In this document: positions 34,009-43,472 of the stretch, piece by piece
Numbering within the stretch: the first letter of the stretch is position 1
Layout of the letters: each line of letters begins with the position of its first letter
Assembly (NCBI GenBank): GCA_030524705.1
Contig: JAUNGD010000007.1
Coordinates: 1-64,000 of the forward strand
Direction: 5' to 3'
DNA: 64,000 bases
From: Lachnospiraceae bacterium
Lineage (GTDB): Bacteria > Bacillota > Clostridia > Lachnospirales > Lachnospiraceae
Translations under genes and position numbers: made by a program
Notes under the pieces: generated by a model
Databases searched by the model: none
What the model was told of the DNA's origin: nothing
Seen by the model: the letters and a program-made list of their open reading frames with translations, nothing else

Positions 34009-36936
34009 TTAATCGTTGACATCATTGCTTCTGTAAGGCGTAGAAGCATAACCAGTAATGATCTCTTCCTCCGGCTCAAGATCATAATAATAAGAAAGCA
34101 TATCTCTGGCTACAAGAGCAGCATTTGTAGAGGAATAACCATTTGCAATACGTACAGCTATGGCAATTTCAGGTTCACTGGAATTCACTGCGTTTGCATA
34201 ACCGACAAATACACCGTGATTTGGAATATCTGTGGCAATCTGCGCCGTACCTGTCTTTCCGGCCACCGTCACACGATTGAAATCAAAGCCCTCGAAACCG
34301 GCGTTGTTTCTCGCCACGCCACGCATACCTGCATAGATCGTATTCCAGAGCTCCTGCGGAAGTTCAACCGTATTGCGCACTCTTGTCTCATTTTCTTCCA
34401 GAACGCTTCCGGCAGAATCCGTAACGGAATCCACCAGTGTCAGATAATAACATGTGCCACCGTTGGCCACAGTACCTACATAGCGTGCCAGCTGCGTTGT
34501 GGTAAAAAGGTTGTCTGCCTGTCCCATAGCCGTACGCACTGCGTCCATTTGGGAAATATTCGGCGCCGATTCCGGAACCTCCACGCCCGATTTTTCGTCC
34601 AGTCCGAACTGAGAAGCATATTTTGTCAGTGTTGCCAGGCCGGTATCATCGTCATACTCACCGCTCACAGAAGCAAGCCGATAACCAATCGTATTGAAAA
34701 AGTAGTTACAGGATTCCGTAATAGCTGTCTCCAGAGTCAGAACACCATGACCTGATTTATTCCAGCAATTGATAGGCTCACCGGCCACAAGATCGAATTT
34801 ACCGGTACATCCGATTCCTTCTCCGAGATTTACTACGCCTTCCATAACGCCCGCCACCGCGGTTACCATCTTAAAGGTCGAACCAGGAGCAATAGCCTCC
34901 TGAGTAGCACGGCTGTAGAAAGGTGAGGATTTATCCATGTTCAGCTTGTTGAAATATTCTGTATCCATTTCATTCGCCAGACGGTTATTATCATAGCCGG
35001 GATACGTTACGCAGGCAAGTACATCCCCGGAATTCGGGTCGGTCAGGACAAGGGAGCCGGAGCACGGCGTCACTGCCAGCTGCGCAGGCGTGATCTCCAG
35101 GTTAGCAATCTTCTCAATCATGAAATTATAACCGCTCAGAGTGCCGCTTTGCAGATTTTCATAGTCGGAAGTATCCATCTCCAGGACACCTTGGTCAAAC
35201 AGCAGCAGGCAGATCTCTGAACCGGAAATACGTCCTTCCTGCAGCATATAACGGTAAACCTGTTTGCAGAAGTTATCATCTTCGTACAAATAATCTGCGA
35301 TATAATCTGCCAGAGCAGTAAACATCTCCCGGGTATCCATATATTCTGTATCACTGGCGATCTTGGTAATATCGATCCAGTTTTTAGAAATAGCATAGGT
35401 CAGATATTCCTGAAGGCTGATATTCTCTTCCTCTGTCCAGGCAAGATACATCGGATCTGTTTTGTCAATGGCAGATTCATTCAGAATTCCGGTGTCGTTC
35501 ATCAGCATATCATTTACAATATACGACATATAAACCTGATACTGCTCTCCAAGTACGTACGCATTCTCCAGATCCTTATAGGATGTCGGGGAATCCGATA
35601 AAAGCTCATTTTTTATCGTGCTGAATATCTCAGCTGCCTTCGTCTGGAACACTGCATAGACCTGCTTTTCATTTTCCGACGCATCCTTTGCCTTCAGATG
35701 GCTGACATCCAGGACATTGTTCTCAAACAACGCGTAATAAATATCAAAAATAGGAATGTACACCTGGTCAGCAGAGGTGATCAGATCCGAATCAAAGGTT
35801 TCCGCCGGCAGCGTCCTGTCGCAGACAATACCTGCAATATACTGCTCCAGAATATTATAGGCAGCCCGCTGCAGATCCATATCAATCGTCAGATAGACAT
35901 CGTTTCCTGCCTGGGGCTCCACCCGTGAGTCCACATCCAGCAGGCGGCCAAGGTTGTCTACGAAGATAACCTCAGAGCCCTTGTCGCCCTGCAGCGTCGT
36001 CTCCAAAACACTTTCCAGGCCCGTCTTTCCGACTATATCATTCGCAGTGTAGCTGTCATCTTCTTTTTTCAGTTCTTCCAGTTCCTCAGCTGATATTTTT
36101 CCGGTATAACCGATCAGGGGGGCCAGATATTCCGCATCCGTATAGACTCTGCGGTACTCCTCGGAAATGTCGATGCCCGGAAAGTCCGCGATGTTTTCCA
36201 GAATCCGGGACATGGTCTGTTCACTTACGTCCCGGGCAATGGTCACCGCCTGATAACGCTGAAAGCTGTAGGCAGCAATTGCAGACCGCAGGGATACAAG
36301 CTGAAGTATTTCCGTATCGGTATAGGAATCCGGAAGCCCGTATTCTTCCCTCTCGCCGGCGGTAATCTCTTTGTCCAGAATACCGTAATACTTTTCTCCG
36401 CAAAGAAGCTCCACCAGATCGGGAGCCGTAATGTTGAGCTGCTCCTCCTTCAGATTTTCAATATATGCTTCACCAAACAGGTCGGCCTTGAAACGGTTCA
36501 GAGTAAAACCGGAGGCATTATACTCAAAGGTTCCGTCCTCCGTCAGACTCACCTTGAAATCATTTACAATAGAATCTCCCTGCTCTTCGATCATCTTGAT
36601 CACACGGTATAAAATACTGTTGACCGTCAGATTTTTGATGTGCGTGCTGGAATAGGTGCCGCTGTCCTCGAAAGTTACGCAGTAGGACAGTTCATTGTAG
36701 GCGATGGGCTTTCCGTTCCGGTCGTAGATATTGCCCCGGGAGCTGTTCAGTGTACGCTCCTTCATAATAGAAAGCGAAAAATTATTCTGGTACGCTTCGC
36801 CGGAGACGATCTGCAGATGAAACAGCCGCTGCACCAGCAATGCAGCCATCAATACGATTACCACCAGCAGGATAATAATTCTTGAGTTAATCGCTCTCTT
36901 AATACTTTTTCTCATTTCGTCAAACAAAGCTGTCAA
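34009..36936 (-). CDS. mrdA: penicillin-binding protein 2, elongation transpeptidase
   Basis: A 975-residue class B PBP that crosslinks side-wall peptidoglycan with RodA. It has one membrane helix (about 20-38), a dimerisation domain with LNSSRGNIYDRNGKPIAY near 63-80, and a transpeptidase domain with STFK (Ser 686), SCN (742-744) and KTG (894-896). It is about 250-300 residues longer than Bacillus or E. coli PBP2: residues about 375-620, between the conserved DMDLQRAAYNILEQ helix and the domain core, form an acidic helical insert. The start overlaps the mreD stop by 17 bases. Confidence 0.95.
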   Translation of the reverse strand: MTALFDEMRKSIKRAINSRIIILLVVIVLMAALLVQRLFHLQIVSGEAYQNNFSLSIMKERTLNSSRGNIYDRNGKPIAYNELSYCVTFEDSGTYSSTHIKNLTVNSILYRVIKMIEEQGDSIVNDFKVSLTEDGTFEYNASGFTLNRFKADLFGEAYIENLKEEQLNITAPDLVELLCGEKYYGILDKEITAGEREEYGLPDSYTDTEILQLVSLRSAIAAYSFQRYQAVTIARDVSEQTMSRILENIADFPGIDISEEYRRVYTDAEYLAPLIGYTGKISAEELEELKKEDDSYTANDIVGKTGLESVLETTLQGDKGSEVIFVDNLGRLLDVDSRVEPQAGNDVYLTIDMDLQRAAYNILEQYIAGIVCDRTLPAETFDSDLITSADQVYIPIFDIYYALFENNVLDVSHLKAKDASENEKQVYAVFQTKAAEIFSTIKNELLSDSPTSYKDLENAYVLGEQYQVYMSYIVNDMLMNDTGILNESAIDKTDPMYLAWTEEENISLQEYLTYAISKNWIDITKIASDTEYMDTREMFTALADYIADYLYEDDNFCKQVYRYMLQEGRISGSEICLLLFDQGVLEMDTSDYENLQSGTLSGYNFMIEKIANLEITPAQLAVTPCSGSLVLTDPNSGDVLACVTYPGYDNNRLANEMDTEYFNKLNMDKSSPFYSRATQEAIAPGSTFKMVTAVAGVMEGVVNLGEGIGCTGKFDLVAGEPINCWNKSGHGVLTLETAITESCNYFFNTIGYRLASVSGEYDDDTGLATLTKYASQFGLDEKSGVEVPESAPNISQMDAVRTAMGQADNLFTTTQLARYVGTVANGGTCYYLTLVDSVTDSAGSVLEENETRVRNTVELPQELWNTIYAGMRGVARNNAGFEGFDFNRVTVAGKTGTAQIATDIPNHGVFVGYANAVNSSEPEIAIAVRIANGYSSTNAALVARDMLSYYYDLEPEEEIITGYASTPYRSNDVND

Positions 36937-37438
36937 TTCCTCCCTTATCGGCTATCGTCAGTTTGCGGTTGATAAAGTAAAGAACCCTGTAGCAGATGAT
37001 CGTCAGGATCAATGTATAAAACATTTCAGGCAGAATAATCCTGCCCAGATAATAGAAGAAATCAATCCTTCCTCTTAAAAGGAAACGAAAGCCATACTGA
37101 ATAATTCCGTAGGCCACATCGCTGACGGAAATCAGGAACAGAGGCGTCTTAATATCGTCATCGTAAAAAATGCGGTAAAAATAGCCGCTGAAATAACCAA
37201 CCCACAGATAAATAATCGCATTAAAGCCCAAAACGCTCTCAAAGAACAGATCTGTCAGCAATCCGCACAGAAAGCCGATGATCATTCCGGCTCTTTTCCC
37301 CCGCATAAGACCGAAGGAAACGATGAGTATAATCAGAAGGTTCGGCTTTATGGAAGCGATGGAAATCATCTGGCAGACGGTGGACTGAAGAAGGATAGAT
37401 ACCAGAATCAATATCCCTGTAATAACCTTGCGTCTCAT
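36920..37438 (-). CDS. mreD: rod shape-determining protein MreD
   Basis: A 172-residue membrane protein with five or six helices. Family-like features are the start RRKVITGILILVSILLQSTV, PNLLIILIVSFGLMRGKRAG, GFLCGLLTDLFF and GFNAIIYLWVGYFSGYF. It belongs to the elongasome with MreB, MreC, RodA and PBP2. It lies 18 bases downstream of mreC and overlaps the PBP2 gene. Sequence conservation is low, but position and topology make the call safe. Confidence 0.92.
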   Translation of the reverse strand: MRRKVITGILILVSILLQSTVCQMISIASIKPNLLIILIVSFGLMRGKRAGMIIGFLCGLLTDLFFESVLGFNAIIYLWVGYFSGYFYRIFYDDDIKTPLFLISVSDVAYGIIQYGFRFLLRGRIDFFYYLGRIILPEMFYTLILTIICYRVLYFINRKLTIADKGGIDSFV

Positions 37439-37456
37439 AAAAATCTCCTTTCGGCG

Positions 37457-38413
37457 CTACTGTGCCGTATCTGTCTCGCTTTCCGTCTCTGCTTCGCTCT
37501 GAGGCTCTGCCCCTTCGCCGGCTCCGCCGTCCTGCTGGAACGTCCCGGTGGAAACGGAATCAGAAGGCACATATTCCTTAAGCTCAAGAATCACCAACAC
37601 CTCCTGGAGATGGCGGAAATCCACCACCGGCGTGATATATCCCGACTTGGTCAGGTTGTTTGCGTCATTGCCTAACTCGCTGATATATCCGATCAAAATA
37701 CCCGGCAGGAATTTTTCGCTGATGTAGGAGGTCACTACCTTATCTCCGACGTGAACCTTATTGTCGGCATCCGTCAGCTTCACGAGATTGAGGGAGCCCT
37801 CATCGATCAGCCTCAGGTCCCCGGCAATGATACACTGATCCGAGGTGGTGGACACCATCGCGCTCACATTGCTGTTGTCGTCAATGATGGAGCGGACCGT
37901 GGCCCAGTTCGGACCGGTCTCGGTCACGATACCCACAAGACCGCCGCCGGAAATGACATTCATGTCTGGTTTGATCCCGTCGTTGGAGCCCTTGTCGATG
38001 GTAAAGAGCTGGAACCAGTTCCCGCTCTCCTTTGCAATGACCCGGGCGCCCACCTTCTCATACTCATCGTACTGCTCGTCCAGCTCAAACAGCTCCCGGA
38101 GCCGCCGAAGCTCTTCCCGGTCCTGGATCAGCTGGCTGTTTTCCTCGGTCAGTGTATCCACTCTGGCCTGCAGCTCCACATTTTCCTTACGGAGCGTCTC
38201 GGCATCCTCGAAGTTATCCGTCAGCCCGGACAGCCAGCTTCCGAAGCCGTTGATTCCCTTCTGTACCGGCGTGATCAGGAATCCGCTGACCTGCTTCACC
38301 GGCGCCACCGCGCTGCTTTCAATAAATGATACGACGATCAGTAAAATACAAACGACGCTGAGCACAGCAAGAAGATATTTGTTTTTTAAATTGTCATTTG
38401 TTGTTTTTTTCAT
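37457..38413 (-). CDS. mreC: rod shape-determining protein MreC
   Basis: A 318-residue bitopic protein: a membrane helix near residues 12-30, a coiled coil (about 65-110), then the extracytoplasmic beta domain (VGARVIAKESGNWFQLFTID, GSNDGIKPDMNVISGGGLVG, VTETGPNWATVRSIIDDNS). The last 35 residues are a Glu/Ser/Thr-rich low-complexity tail. MreC binds PBP2 and activates RodA-PBP2. Gap to mreB is 13 bases. Confidence 0.94.
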   Translation of the reverse strand: MKKTTNDNLKNKYLLAVLSVVCILLIVVSFIESSAVAPVKQVSGFLITPVQKGINGFGSWLSGLTDNFEDAETLRKENVELQARVDTLTEENSQLIQDREELRRLRELFELDEQYDEYEKVGARVIAKESGNWFQLFTIDKGSNDGIKPDMNVISGGGLVGIVTETGPNWATVRSIIDDNSNVSAMVSTTSDQCIIAGDLRLIDEGSLNLVKLTDADNKVHVGDKVVTSYISEKFLPGILIGYISELGNDANNLTKSGYITPVVDFRHLQEVLVILELKEYVPSDSVSTGTFQQDGGAGEGAEPQSEAETESETDTAQ

Positions 38414-38426
38414 AATAGCCCTGCCT

Positions 38427-39446
38427 TTATCTCATTCCTGTCAGATCATTCAGCGAATACGTAAACTGCCTTAAATCTTTATTGTTTAAAATTTCCACCA
38501 GTCCGCGGATCGTACTGTTCTTGGGATCCTGAATATGGTGAAGCGGAATACCGATCTCCCTGCGGATATACTCTGGAAGATTCAGTATCATCGACACGCC
38601 GCCGGTGAGATAAATGCCCTCCCGGGTAATATCCTTCATGAGCTGCGGCGGAACGCGGTTGTAGATAGCCTTAATATTTTCGATAATATAATCAATGGAA
38701 TCAATAATCGCCACACTCACAGCCAGAGAGGGGATCATATCAGACTTCGGAAGCCCGGACAGCGTGTGGATGCCGAAAACCTTCTGCTCCAGTCTCGGTC
38801 CGTTGATCATAAACGCAAGATTGTTTTTCAAGGCTTCCGCGGTCTTCTGCCCAATACTGAGGTTGAATTTCCGCCGGACCATCGTTGCGATGTCCTCGTC
38901 CAGACGGCGGCCCCCCACCTTCAGAGTCTGGCTCAGAATGACCTTGCCCGAAGCGATCACCGCGATCTCCGTGGTGTCCGCACCGATATTTACCACCATA
39001 TGTCCCCGGGAGGACAGAACAGGAAGGCCCGCGCTGACCGCATCCGCGATCCCTTTGTCGATCAGACGGATACTGCCGGCATTGATCTTTCCGTGCATTA
39101 CCATAAAAAATGCTCGTTTTTCAACCTGGGTAATATCACTGGGCACAGCAATGCATAAAGAGGCTCCGGTATGTCCGATACCGGCAAAGCTCTTCAGAAG
39201 ATGTGAGAGAACGATCTCCATCTCTGTCAGATTTGCGATCACGCCGCCGGCCATCGGCCAGACAACCCTGACATTTTCCGGATTCTTCTCATAGATTTCG
39301 TATGCGGCGTCGCCGATGGCAAGCACCTGGCCGTTCTGCCGCATGGCAAGTAAATTCTTGCTGTATAGAAAGCGTTTTCCGCTTTTATCTTTTAACTTTA
39401 TCGTGTCTGTGCCTAGATCAATCCCACAAACCTTTTGAAATAACAT
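38427..39446 (-). CDS. mreB: MreB-like rod-shape actin homologue
   Basis: A 339-residue actin-fold protein. CGIDLGTDTIKLKDK is the first phosphate loop, MVVNIGADTTEIAVIASGKV the second, and GIYLTGGVSMILNLPEYIR the adenosine region. It is more divergent than standard MreB: the usual GIDLGTANTLVYV and VDIGGGTTEVAVIS signatures are altered. A second, canonical MreB or Mbl may therefore exist elsewhere. Position ahead of mreC-mreD supports a morphogenetic role. It is 12 bases downstream of radC. Confidence 0.9.
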   Translation of the reverse strand: MLFQKVCGIDLGTDTIKLKDKSGKRFLYSKNLLAMRQNGQVLAIGDAAYEIYEKNPENVRVVWPMAGGVIANLTEMEIVLSHLLKSFAGIGHTGASLCIAVPSDITQVEKRAFFMVMHGKINAGSIRLIDKGIADAVSAGLPVLSSRGHMVVNIGADTTEIAVIASGKVILSQTLKVGGRRLDEDIATMVRRKFNLSIGQKTAEALKNNLAFMINGPRLEQKVFGIHTLSGLPKSDMIPSLAVSVAIIDSIDYIIENIKAIYNRVPPQLMKDITREGIYLTGGVSMILNLPEYIRREIGIPLHHIQDPKNSTIRGLVEILNNKDLRQFTYSLNDLTGMR

Positions 39447-39458
39447 TTCATATTCCCC

Positions 39459-40196
39459 TTACTTCCGCCAGAAGCCTTGCTCCCTCATGCTGACCGCCTG
39501 GCAGTCACCTATTATAATATGATCTAAAAGCTCAATGCCCAAAAGCTTCCCCGCTTCCCGGATACGTTCCGTCAGCAGAATATCATCGCCGCTGGGATCA
39601 GGCACACCGCTGGGGTGGTTGTGCAGCAAAATGATACTGACTGCCTGGTGACGCACCGCTTCAATAAATATCTCTCTGGGAGAGATCAAAGAGGAACGGA
39701 CTGTTCCCTTGGATATGACCATATCCCTGATCAGGCGCCCTTTGCTGTTCAGCATCGCAAGAATCAGGACCTCCTGCTCCTGATGCCGCAGCTCTTCCAT
39801 ATAATATCTCGCCACTGCCGCCGGATCCTTAAAAGATACCCCGTCCGAAAATGTCCGCCGGGCAATACGCTTTGACAGCTCGGCAACGCACTTAAGCTGA
39901 ACCGCCTTCACCTTGCCGAGCCCTTTTACCCTTGTTAAATCAGAAATCGACATGTGATAAATGCCCAGGAGTCCATTTCCTTCCCCATGCTGAGCAAGTA
40001 TCTTCCTTGACAGTTCCAATGCCGATTCACCCTTCGACCCTGTACGAAGTATCACTGCAAGGAGCTCCGCATCACTGAGACTATCGGCTCCCTTTGCAAG
40101 ACACTTTTCATAAGGCCGCTCTTCTTTTGGGATACTCTTCATAGTTCTTGAAGATGTATCGTATTCATGTTTCAAAGATTCCTGTGTATCGCTCAT
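39459..40196 (-). CDS. radC: RadC family JAB-domain protein
   Basis: A 245-residue protein with an N-terminal helix-hairpin-helix part (SISDLTRVKGLGKVKAVQLK) and a C-terminal JAMM/MPN domain with the metal-binding motif LLHNHPSGVPDPSGDD. Despite the name, a DNA repair role is not supported in most bacteria; a metallopeptidase-like activity is predicted. It is first in the chain leading to mreBCD, the order also seen in Bacillus, and probably shares their transcript. I found no clear promoter in the 60 bases upstream. Confidence 0.93.
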   Translation of the reverse strand: MSDTQESLKHEYDTSSRTMKSIPKEERPYEKCLAKGADSLSDAELLAVILRTGSKGESALELSRKILAQHGEGNGLLGIYHMSISDLTRVKGLGKVKAVQLKCVAELSKRIARRTFSDGVSFKDPAAVARYYMEELRHQEQEVLILAMLNSKGRLIRDMVISKGTVRSSLISPREIFIEAVRHQAVSIILLHNHPSGVPDPSGDDILLTERIREAGKLLGIELLDHIIIGDCQAVSMREQGFWRK

Positions 40197-40292
40197 AAAA
40201 ATACCGATACTCTCTTCCCCGTCTATGAACCATTAAATTATTCTATCACAACTTTTTACCAAAGTATAGCCTCAGAGTATTAAATTTTTCAT

Positions 40293-40465
40293 AACAGTTC
40301 AGCCAGACAGCAAAATAGGAAGGCAGACCGGGCAGATTTATCTGCAAAGGGCTGCATTTCTATTTTGGTGGTGGGCGGAACGCCCGCAAAGCCACAGACA
40401 AAAGCTGCGCCAGCAGCGAAAAGCCTGCGGAGCAGACGGTCTGTGGCCTGTCTGGCTGAACTGTT
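40293..40465. repeat. 173-bp element with 18-bp terminal inverted repeats
   Basis: Perfect 18-bp inverted repeats, 40293-40310 (AACAGTTCAGCCAGACAG) and 40448-40465, bound a segment with a further inner pairing (GCCACAGAC near 40391, GTCTGTGGC near 40439). No gene lies inside. It looks like a small non-autonomous transposable element or a large folded RNA, in the 323-base spacer between radC and the flavoprotein. No target-site duplication is obvious. Confidence 0.6.
40310..40383. repeat. direct repeat copy A (74 bp)
   Basis: The segment GCAAAATAGGAAGGCAGACC to GGCGGAACGC occurs again at 40492-40589 with a few substitutions and a 24-bp expansion. Copy A starts at the inner end of the left inverted repeat arm. 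Both copies contain CAGATTTATCTG, a near palindrome. Confidence 0.7.
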
Positions 40466-40491
40466 GTTTGCTAACCTGTGTCAATGGAATC

Positions 40492-40589
40492 GCAAAATAG
40501 GAAGACAGACCGAGCAGATTTATCTGCAAAGGGCTGCATTTCTATTTTGATGGTGGGCTGTATTTCTATTTTGATGGCAGGCGGAACGC
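40492..40589. repeat. direct repeat copy B with 24-bp tandem duplication
   Basis: Second copy of the 74-bp repeat, lengthened by an internal tandem duplication of a 24-bp unit (40531-40554 and 40555-40578, GGGCTGCATTTCTATTTTGA start). It forms the 3' end of the flavoprotein gene: the last 20 or so codons and the TAA lie inside it, giving the octapeptide repeats HQNRNTAH and HQNRNAAL. Gain or loss of a 24-bp unit would keep the frame. Confidence 0.75.
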
Positions 40590-42202
40590 ACCACCTCCTC
40601 CGCCACCCGTATCCCGTCCACCGCCGCAGACGTGATCCCTCCGGCGTATCCTGCGCCCTCTCCGCAGGGATAGATCCCCGGAAAGATCGTCTGATACTCC
40701 TCATTCCGCAGAATCCGTACCGGGGAGGAGGTTCTGCTTTCCACACCCAGAAGCAGCGCGTCCGGGTCGTCAAAGCCCCGGATTTTACGGCCAAAGCCCC
40801 GGATTCCTTCTATAATAGATTCATTCAGCTCGCCGGTCAGGATCGTATTCAGGTCCGCGAAGCGGAACTGTCCCTTACACCTCGGTTCAACGCTTCCCAG
40901 CTTTTCGGTCACCCGATGTTCGCAGAAATCCTCAAAACGCTGCAGCGGTATCCTGCCCCTGCCGCAGGCATAGGCCGCCCGCTCCAGCTTTCTTTGAAAT
41001 TCGATGCCGGAAAGGGGATGATCTGCCTGATAATCCTCGGGATTGACGGTGACTACAATGGCGCTGTTGGCATTTGCGCTGTCCCGGCCGCTGTAGCTCA
41101 TTCCGTTCACCGCCGTCATTCCCTCCTCAGAAGATGCATTTACAACATATCCGCCGGGACACATACAAAAGGAATAGACCCCGCGGCCATTTTCGCATTT
41201 GTATGTCACCTTATAGGGAGCCGCACCCATATCGTAGGGGCAGTCCTTCCCATACATAGCGTCGTCTATCATCTTCTGTCGGTGCTCCATACGAAAGCCC
41301 ACCGCAAAGGATTTGGCCTGCATCGGAAGCCCCATATCATACAGCATCGAAAACGTATCCCGGGCGCTGTGTCCCAGAGCGAGCACCAGCTGGTTCGTCC
41401 GCAGGGCATCCCGTTTCCCATTGACAGTCAGGCGGTATCTGGCCTGCTCCCAGACGTCCCGCATTGCCCTGGCATCATCACTATTCATCTCAATCCCAGT
41501 GAGACGGCTTCCAAAGTGAAATTCACCTCCGAGAGAAATGATTTCGGTTCGTACTTTTTTTACAACATCTACAAGGACGTCCGTACCGATATGTGGTTTG
41601 TGGTGATACAGGATCGACTCGTCGGCTCCTGCCTTTACAAATTCCTTCAGTACAAAACGGATTTTTCCTTCCGGGTCCTTGATGGTGGTGTTCAGCTTTC
41701 CGTCAGAAAAGGTTCCGGCGCCGCCCTCCCCGAACTGCACATTTGACTCTGGGTTCAGCTCACCGGTCTGCCAGAAATGCTCCACTGTCTGAACGCGCTG
41801 CTCCACCGCCTCGCCGCGTTCCAGAACAATGGGCCGCAGTCCGCTTCTGGCCAGCATCAGGGCGCAGAAAAGGCCCGCCGGCCCGCTGCCTACAATGACA
41901 GGCGGAAGCTGCGCGACGGCATTGCCGCACTTTCCGGCAGACGGGAATCTATATTCCTTTTTTTCCACCAGGGAGACTTTTTTATTTCTGAGCTTTTTCA
42001 TATATTTTTCTGGATTCCTGACCTTTACATCCACAGTATAGACGTAAAACAGCTCCGGTTTTTTCCGGGCGTCAATGGACTGGCGCAGAATTTCATATTC
42101 CAGTGTCCCTTCCTTCATGGAAAGAGATTTTCTAATCTCGCGTTCCAGATCCGCCGCGCTGTGATCCGGCCGCAGCTTTAATTCGCTGATTCTAAGTACC
42201 AT
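40520..42202 (-). CDS. FAD-dependent dehydrogenase (COG2509-type)
   Basis: A 560-residue flavoprotein of the uncharacterised FAD-dependent dehydrogenase group. A small N-terminal domain (MVLRISELKLRPDHSAADLE) precedes the dinucleotide fold PPVIVGSGPAGLFCALMLA, then NVQFGEGGAGTFSDGKLNT and FPGIYPCGEGAGYAGGITSA. The start is the ATG at 42202 behind AAAGGAAAAAGC; the open frame beyond it overlaps the next gene and is not used. The natural C-terminus should end shortly after VDGIRVAEEVV. Here the last 21 residues come from an intergenic repeat, so the original end was probably replaced. Substrate unknown. Confidence 0.88.
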   Translation of the reverse strand: MVLRISELKLRPDHSAADLEREIRKSLSMKEGTLEYEILRQSIDARKKPELFYVYTVDVKVRNPEKYMKKLRNKKVSLVEKKEYRFPSAGKCGNAVAQLPPVIVGSGPAGLFCALMLARSGLRPIVLERGEAVEQRVQTVEHFWQTGELNPESNVQFGEGGAGTFSDGKLNTTIKDPEGKIRFVLKEFVKAGADESILYHHKPHIGTDVLVDVVKKVRTEIISLGGEFHFGSRLTGIEMNSDDARAMRDVWEQARYRLTVNGKRDALRTNQLVLALGHSARDTFSMLYDMGLPMQAKSFAVGFRMEHRQKMIDDAMYGKDCPYDMGAAPYKVTYKCENGRGVYSFCMCPGGYVVNASSEEGMTAVNGMSYSGRDSANANSAIVVTVNPEDYQADHPLSGIEFQRKLERAAYACGRGRIPLQRFEDFCEHRVTEKLGSVEPRCKGQFRFADLNTILTGELNESIIEGIRGFGRKIRGFDDPDALLLGVESRTSSPVRILRNEEYQTIFPGIYPCGEGAGYAGGITSAAVDGIRVAEEVVRSACHQNRNTAHHQNRNAALCR

Positions 42203-42218
42203 GCTTTTTCCTTTGATC

Positions 42219-43472
42219 TCATTTTCCGAAGTTTCCATTTTCCGTTGTTGCTGCTGATCCTGCCGTATATCCGCTGGACCAGGCCCATTGCAGGTTGTAA
42301 CCTCCGCAGGGGCCGTCCACATCCAGGAGCTCTCCCGCAAAAAACAAGCCGTCATGCTTTAACGACTGAAGACTTTCCGCTGAAACCTCACGGCAGTCAA
42401 CGCCGCCGGAACACACCTGGCAGACATCGAAGGATTTCGTCTCCTTTACCTCAAGGCAGAAATGCTTTGATACATCTGCAAGCTTCAAAATCTGACCGTC
42501 ACTTAAGTCTCCGCATACAGCTTTTACGGAGATTCCGGCGGCCTTCAATACAACAGGAATCAGCTTTTCGTGAAGAAATCCTGACAGAACCGAAGCCGTC
42601 CGCTCCTTTGGAAGCCGTGCCGCCTGTCTGTGCAGCAGGGCCTTCAGATAATCCTCGTCAAAATCCGGCAGCAGGTCAATTTCCAGATACAGTCCGCCAT
42701 CGTTTTCATTTTCGGAAACAAAGCGGGACAGCTGAAAAACGACAATGCCGGACACGCCGTACTTTGTCCATTGAAGCTCCCCGGTATCCTGTTTCAGAAG
42801 AAGCTTCTGACCGCCCTTTTTCTGAAACAGAGAGACGGTGCCGCGGCACCTCACTCCGGCAAGCTGAGAAAATACATTGCCCCGGCATACGAGGGGCGCC
42901 AGAGCAGGTCTCGGCGGAAGCACCGTATGTCCCAGCATGTTCGCCAGAGTGTACCCGCTTCCGTCGGAGCCTGTGCCCGGAGCGGCCTTAGAACCGCAGG
43001 CGAGAATCAGAGCCTGTGCAGTATAGCGCCAGGTCGCCGTTTTTACCTGCCATTCTCCGTTTTTCTTTTCCGCTGATTCTATTTTTTCACCGAATTTTAA
43101 CTTTACCTTCAAACGGCGAAGCTCTGTGAGAAGTACCTCAAGGACGGCTCCTGCCTGGGCGGAATACGGATACACATATCCGTTCTTTTCCTGGGTCAGA
43201 AGTCCCAGCTCTTCAAAAAAAGAAAGGGTCTGAAAGGTACCAAAGCCCCGGATCACCTGCTCCGCCAGCGTCGCTCCCGTCCCATAATATTTTCCCGGAA
43301 GCTCTGGATCGAGGTTTGTCAGATTGCAGCGGCCGTTCCCGGTCAGCAAAAGCTTTTTTCCGCAGCGCTCCATTCCCTCCAGCACAGTCACTTCTGCGCC
43401 TGCTCTTGCGGCAGCGATGGCCGCCATAAGGCCGGAGGCGCCACCCCCGGCCACAATTACTGTTCTTCCCAT
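42219..43472 (-). CDS. BaiN/YhiN-like NAD(P)/FAD oxidoreductase (HI0933 family)
   Basis: A 417-residue flavoprotein: GRTVIVAGGGASGLMAAIAA binds FAD, CGKKLLLTGNGRCNLTN is the HI0933 family signature, and LFFAGELLDVDGPCGGYNLQ is the C-terminal signature. Family members include BaiN, linked to bile acid 7-dehydroxylation chemistry, but most are uncharacterised, so no specific substrate is claimed. It overlaps the upstream lyase gene by 16 bases and is 16 bases from the next flavoprotein start, so the two flavoproteins are probably co-expressed. Confidence 0.9.
   Translation of the reverse strand: MGRTVIVAGGGASGLMAAIAAARAGAEVTVLEGMERCGKKLLLTGNGRCNLTNLDPELPGKYYGTGATLAEQVIRGFGTFQTLSFFEELGLLTQEKNGYVYPYSAQAGAVLEVLLTELRRLKVKLKFGEKIESAEKKNGEWQVKTATWRYTAQALILACGSKAAPGTGSDGSGYTLANMLGHTVLPPRPALAPLVCRGNVFSQLAGVRCRGTVSLFQKKGGQKLLLKQDTGELQWTKYGVSGIVVFQLSRFVSENENDGGLYLEIDLLPDFDEDYLKALLHRQAARLPKERTASVLSGFLHEKLIPVVLKAAGISVKAVCGDLSDGQILKLADVSKHFCLEVKETKSFDVCQVCSGGVDCREVSAESLQSLKHDGLFFAGELLDVDGPCGGYNLQWAWSSGYTAGSAATTENGNFGK

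Noticed and set aside
40478-41746. 422-codon plus-strand frame antisense to the flavoprotein
   Set aside because: Shadow of a GC-rich real gene; composition is unnatural and no start signal is present.
42203-42355. 51-residue N-terminal extension of the flavoprotein
   Set aside because: It overlaps the coding end of the neighbouring HI0933-family gene, and the family N-terminus and ribosome site are at 42202.
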